From assembly GCA_037074705.1 (NCBI GenBank), contig CM073593.1, positions 64,893,501 through 64,957,500 on the forward strand: a DNA stretch of 64,000 nt, written 5' to 3'. This DNA is from Zhengitettix transpicula. Taxonomy: Eukaryota; Arthropoda; Insecta; Orthoptera; Tetrigidae. Below the pieces are notes generated by a model. It was not told the DNA's origin, ran no database searches, and saw only the letters and a program-made list of their open reading frames with translations. Each line of letters starts with the position of its first letter. The first letter of the stretch is position 1. Shown in pieces: positions 61,233 to 64,000 of the stretch. The translations under genes were made by a program, and so were the position numbers.

Positions 61233-64000
61233 TTTGATAATTTTACGTAAGAGTAATGACTTCTCATTAACCTTATATTTCGTTTAATTTCAACAGTTCA
61301 TTTGTTACTAACATATTATAAATAGCTGCCCACACATCGGCATTTAATACCCTAGTCAGGAATTCTATTGTTTTTTTTAGATCAGAACAAACCACCACTA
61401 CCCTTTCAAATAATGGAAGCAAGAAAACTTCAAAACCTTCCAGTAGGTAGTAATTGTAGAAGTTGTGGCTCTATAAAACGTCAGGGTCGTCATTTGTAAT
61501 ATGAAATATTTGTTTACTGTGTGCGCACTCAGGTTGAAAAAATATTTTTTCCTTATGTAAGGAATAAACGTCTATGTACAAACATTATTTTCATTCATGT
61601 TACTTAAGCGTATATTTCTGTCACTATACAGGTGCACAGACGTAATTAAATACAATCGCTCTCAAAGTAGAAATATAAAAATTAAATTTAAATGCTTTGC
61701 TTATATTTTGTCATATCGGTTGATTTTGACGGAATTTAATGTCCGATACTACTCATGGTTTAAAAAATTTTCTTTATATGCCGGCTGTTAATTTTTTTGG
61801 CGGAAGTGGAATGGAGAGTAAATAATAACTTCTGATACACTTTTATGCTGTAGAGATATTAAATTATTCGGAAGTTAATTTCTACAAACAAAAATGTAAT
61901 GAAACAACTTTCACTATATTTACTTAACCAAATCAGTCTAACATTTACTACTAAATGTAGGAATAGAATAAATTATGTAGGTATTGGATACTTCGCTGGA
62001 TGAAACAAAATTGTTCCCCGCTTAACTTCGGCGGACTGTCAGCGGAAAATTCTCCATGAGGCTTGTTCATGTACGAGAAGAATTATGACTACAGAAACAT
62101 TTTCTCGCTAATGATATCGTGATCATAAAATTTTCAAATTCAGTTATCTTTAAATTGTAAAACTTGACAGCAGCCGCAGTCCGAAATTTGGTCGTCAGGA
62201 AATTTTAAATTTTGTATTTATCGGCAGATTTCTAAAATACTCTATTCTCTAATGAATCGTTAGCTCACAATTTATTATCTTATGATCTCTAGGAACCTTA
62301 TGTTTCCTCATTTTAAAGAAATGAAAAAAAAATTACCTGGAATATTTTATATTTTTGTTTTTTGCTAGTATTTTTAATTTGTAATGTTATGGTAATGTTA
62401 TTTGTAGATTATCGTAAGCAGAATACGGTACCGTTGGTACTGGTTCTAAACAAACAAGATAGGTAAAAGTTTAAGAGAACGTTGCAATTTCGTTTTTTTC
62501 GCTTGAGTCACCGGCAGCGCCGCCAACCGTTCCGAAATGATCCGCCACAGAGCCTGAGCAAACTGCGAAACTGTTTGCTCTACCCGGAGCGCCTCTATTG
62601 ACACAACTCGGAAACAAAGCGTGCAGCGGCTGTAGGTAATACATGCGCCAAAAAATTGGCTCCCGCTTTTCTACTGTTGTCGTTATTATGAAGCCAAGCT
62701 CCCCGGAACAATTAGCAGGACGCCAGTGCAGATTTAAGTCACCTGCGCGACAATGCGGAGTCATCGCCCTGATTGGCTTTTGTCATTTGTAAATTGAATC
62801 TTCCGAAAAGGTCGAAGCGTTTTTTGTTAGAGCTCACATGAACTGATAACAATTTCAGCAGCAGTAACGATTCTGCCTGTTGTATCATTTTAACTTTTAT
62901 TTTCTCTTACGGCAGCCCTGCTTTCTATATAATTACTATTAGTTGTTTAATAAACAATATACTCACTGTGAAACTGCAATTTGTAGATGGCGTTGAAAAG
63001 CTTTTTTTTCAGAGCAGTCCATTACTTCATACGGCGAGAAGACACCATATTAAGAGATGTAATCATAATGAAATATATATTTTACTGCATATTCTATAAG
63101 TGTATATTTAAATACTTTGGAATTCAATTCCCACTTGTTGTTAAGACTCATAATATTAGTCTCTGCATAGAAAATACGATTAAAGTTTCTATAAAACAAT
63201 TATATTTCACTAAACAAAGTTTCCAAAATGTAACGTTTTTCTTGATACGCGCTAGAAACTTTAAGAGTGACGTGACGATTGCGTTAGCAAATTAGTTATG
63301 ATTCTGCATATCAGACGGAAATAAAGAGAGAGATAGAGTATGATTTAAGCAGTGAAAAACAGATCAAGCTTGAGTCGATGATTAGTAAACCAGCGAGTCT
63401 GACAATAAACAATGGTTTTCACGTCAATTTATGACGGACTCAGTCGCAAATGATTGGCGACATTATGATTGACAAATCAAAATAACCAAAAGGAGCTTGT
63501 TGATGAAAAGAAGCTTCAGAAAATAGAGAAACAGTACAGTGAGGTAAATTAGTCAATATATATATATTAATTCTAAGTTAATTTATTAGTTAAATAGAAA
63601 TTAAGTTTCAATTCAATTCAAGCATGCAAACTTAATTTTTGTATGACTAAATGTGCATTTAAATTCAATGATAAATTAAACGATAATATAAATAAAATTA
63701 AATAATTCAAAAATAATTTAATGTTTTCATTTATTGGCGTTTTTGTCAGAAATTAAATCAATAGCGTTAACGTCTTACGGATGTGAAATCACTAAGATTT
63801 GGTCAGTAGTGTTCTGCTACTATGGTTTCAATTTGTTTTGGTTTCAACAAAACCCCAATAAATATGGCGTTGTCTGTCATAGATGAAATTATAGAAAATT
63901 AATTGTACTTGGTCATTTCACTTAGTCGTTTATATTCTAATATTAACGAGTAAAAATCAGCAATCCTGGTCTTAGAAAAAATTATGTGACTGTTCAAAAG
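61233..64000. other. Intergenic, with a GC-rich patch
   Basis: About 62490-62800 is GC/CpG-rich with a 97-codon minus open frame (62471-62764) of no known family. A short TA repeat lies near 63556. A 102-codon AT-rich frame (62987-63295) is not convincing. The rest is AT-rich. Confidence 0.6.

Overview
The window is animal nuclear DNA, almost certainly from an insect. It carries the 3' part of one intron-rich gene, the class 2 secreted semaphorin Sema-2a, followed by about 54 kb in which I recognise no further protein-coding gene. The background is very AT-rich. Introns have GT..AG borders, and the repeats (mariner, Penelope-like, LINE, tRNA-derived SINE) are typical of a medium to large insect genome. 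A cockroach/termite or other polyneopteran source is a guess from the long introns and long gene-poor tract; the sequence does not prove it.

Layout. 1-9406: eight exons of Sema-2a on the + strand, covering the end of the sema domain, the PSI domain, the Ig-like domain and the basic C-terminal tail, with the stop at 9404-9406. The start codon and roughly the first third of the protein lie upstream of the window. 9407 to about 10190: probable 3' UTR, with two adjacent Pumilio-type sites next to several AATAAA signals.

10190-64000: non-coding DNA with repeat relics. (a) Six copies of one family that looks like a 5'-truncated, poly(A)-tailed retroelement (11262, 13097, 16164, 18341, 27099, 28749); one copy retains a 431-bp tandem unit. 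(b) An internally deleted mariner with both inverted repeats (32017-32562). (c) A different DDE transposase relic between two 580-bp direct repeats (21173-23018). (d) A Penelope GIY-YIG endonuclease relic (24615-24705) and several scattered CTGANGA...GAAACGTT blocks resembling the hammerhead-ribozyme cores of Penelope-like elements. (e) The C-terminal end of a LINE ORF (40608-40970). (f) tRNA-derived SINEs at 19135, 50213 (an inverted pair) and 55945. (g) A second, unnamed repeat family at 28505 and 56345.

Between the repeats, GC- and CpG-richer patches of 200-600 bp recur every few kilobases without credible ORFs. They may be conserved regulatory elements around a developmental gene, but no comparison could be run. 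Three perfect TGACGTCA octamers fall within 1.6 kb (33963-35538). Most long ORFs downstream of Sema-2a start at non-ATG codons or lie in these patches, and none resembles a known protein; I do not call them genes.
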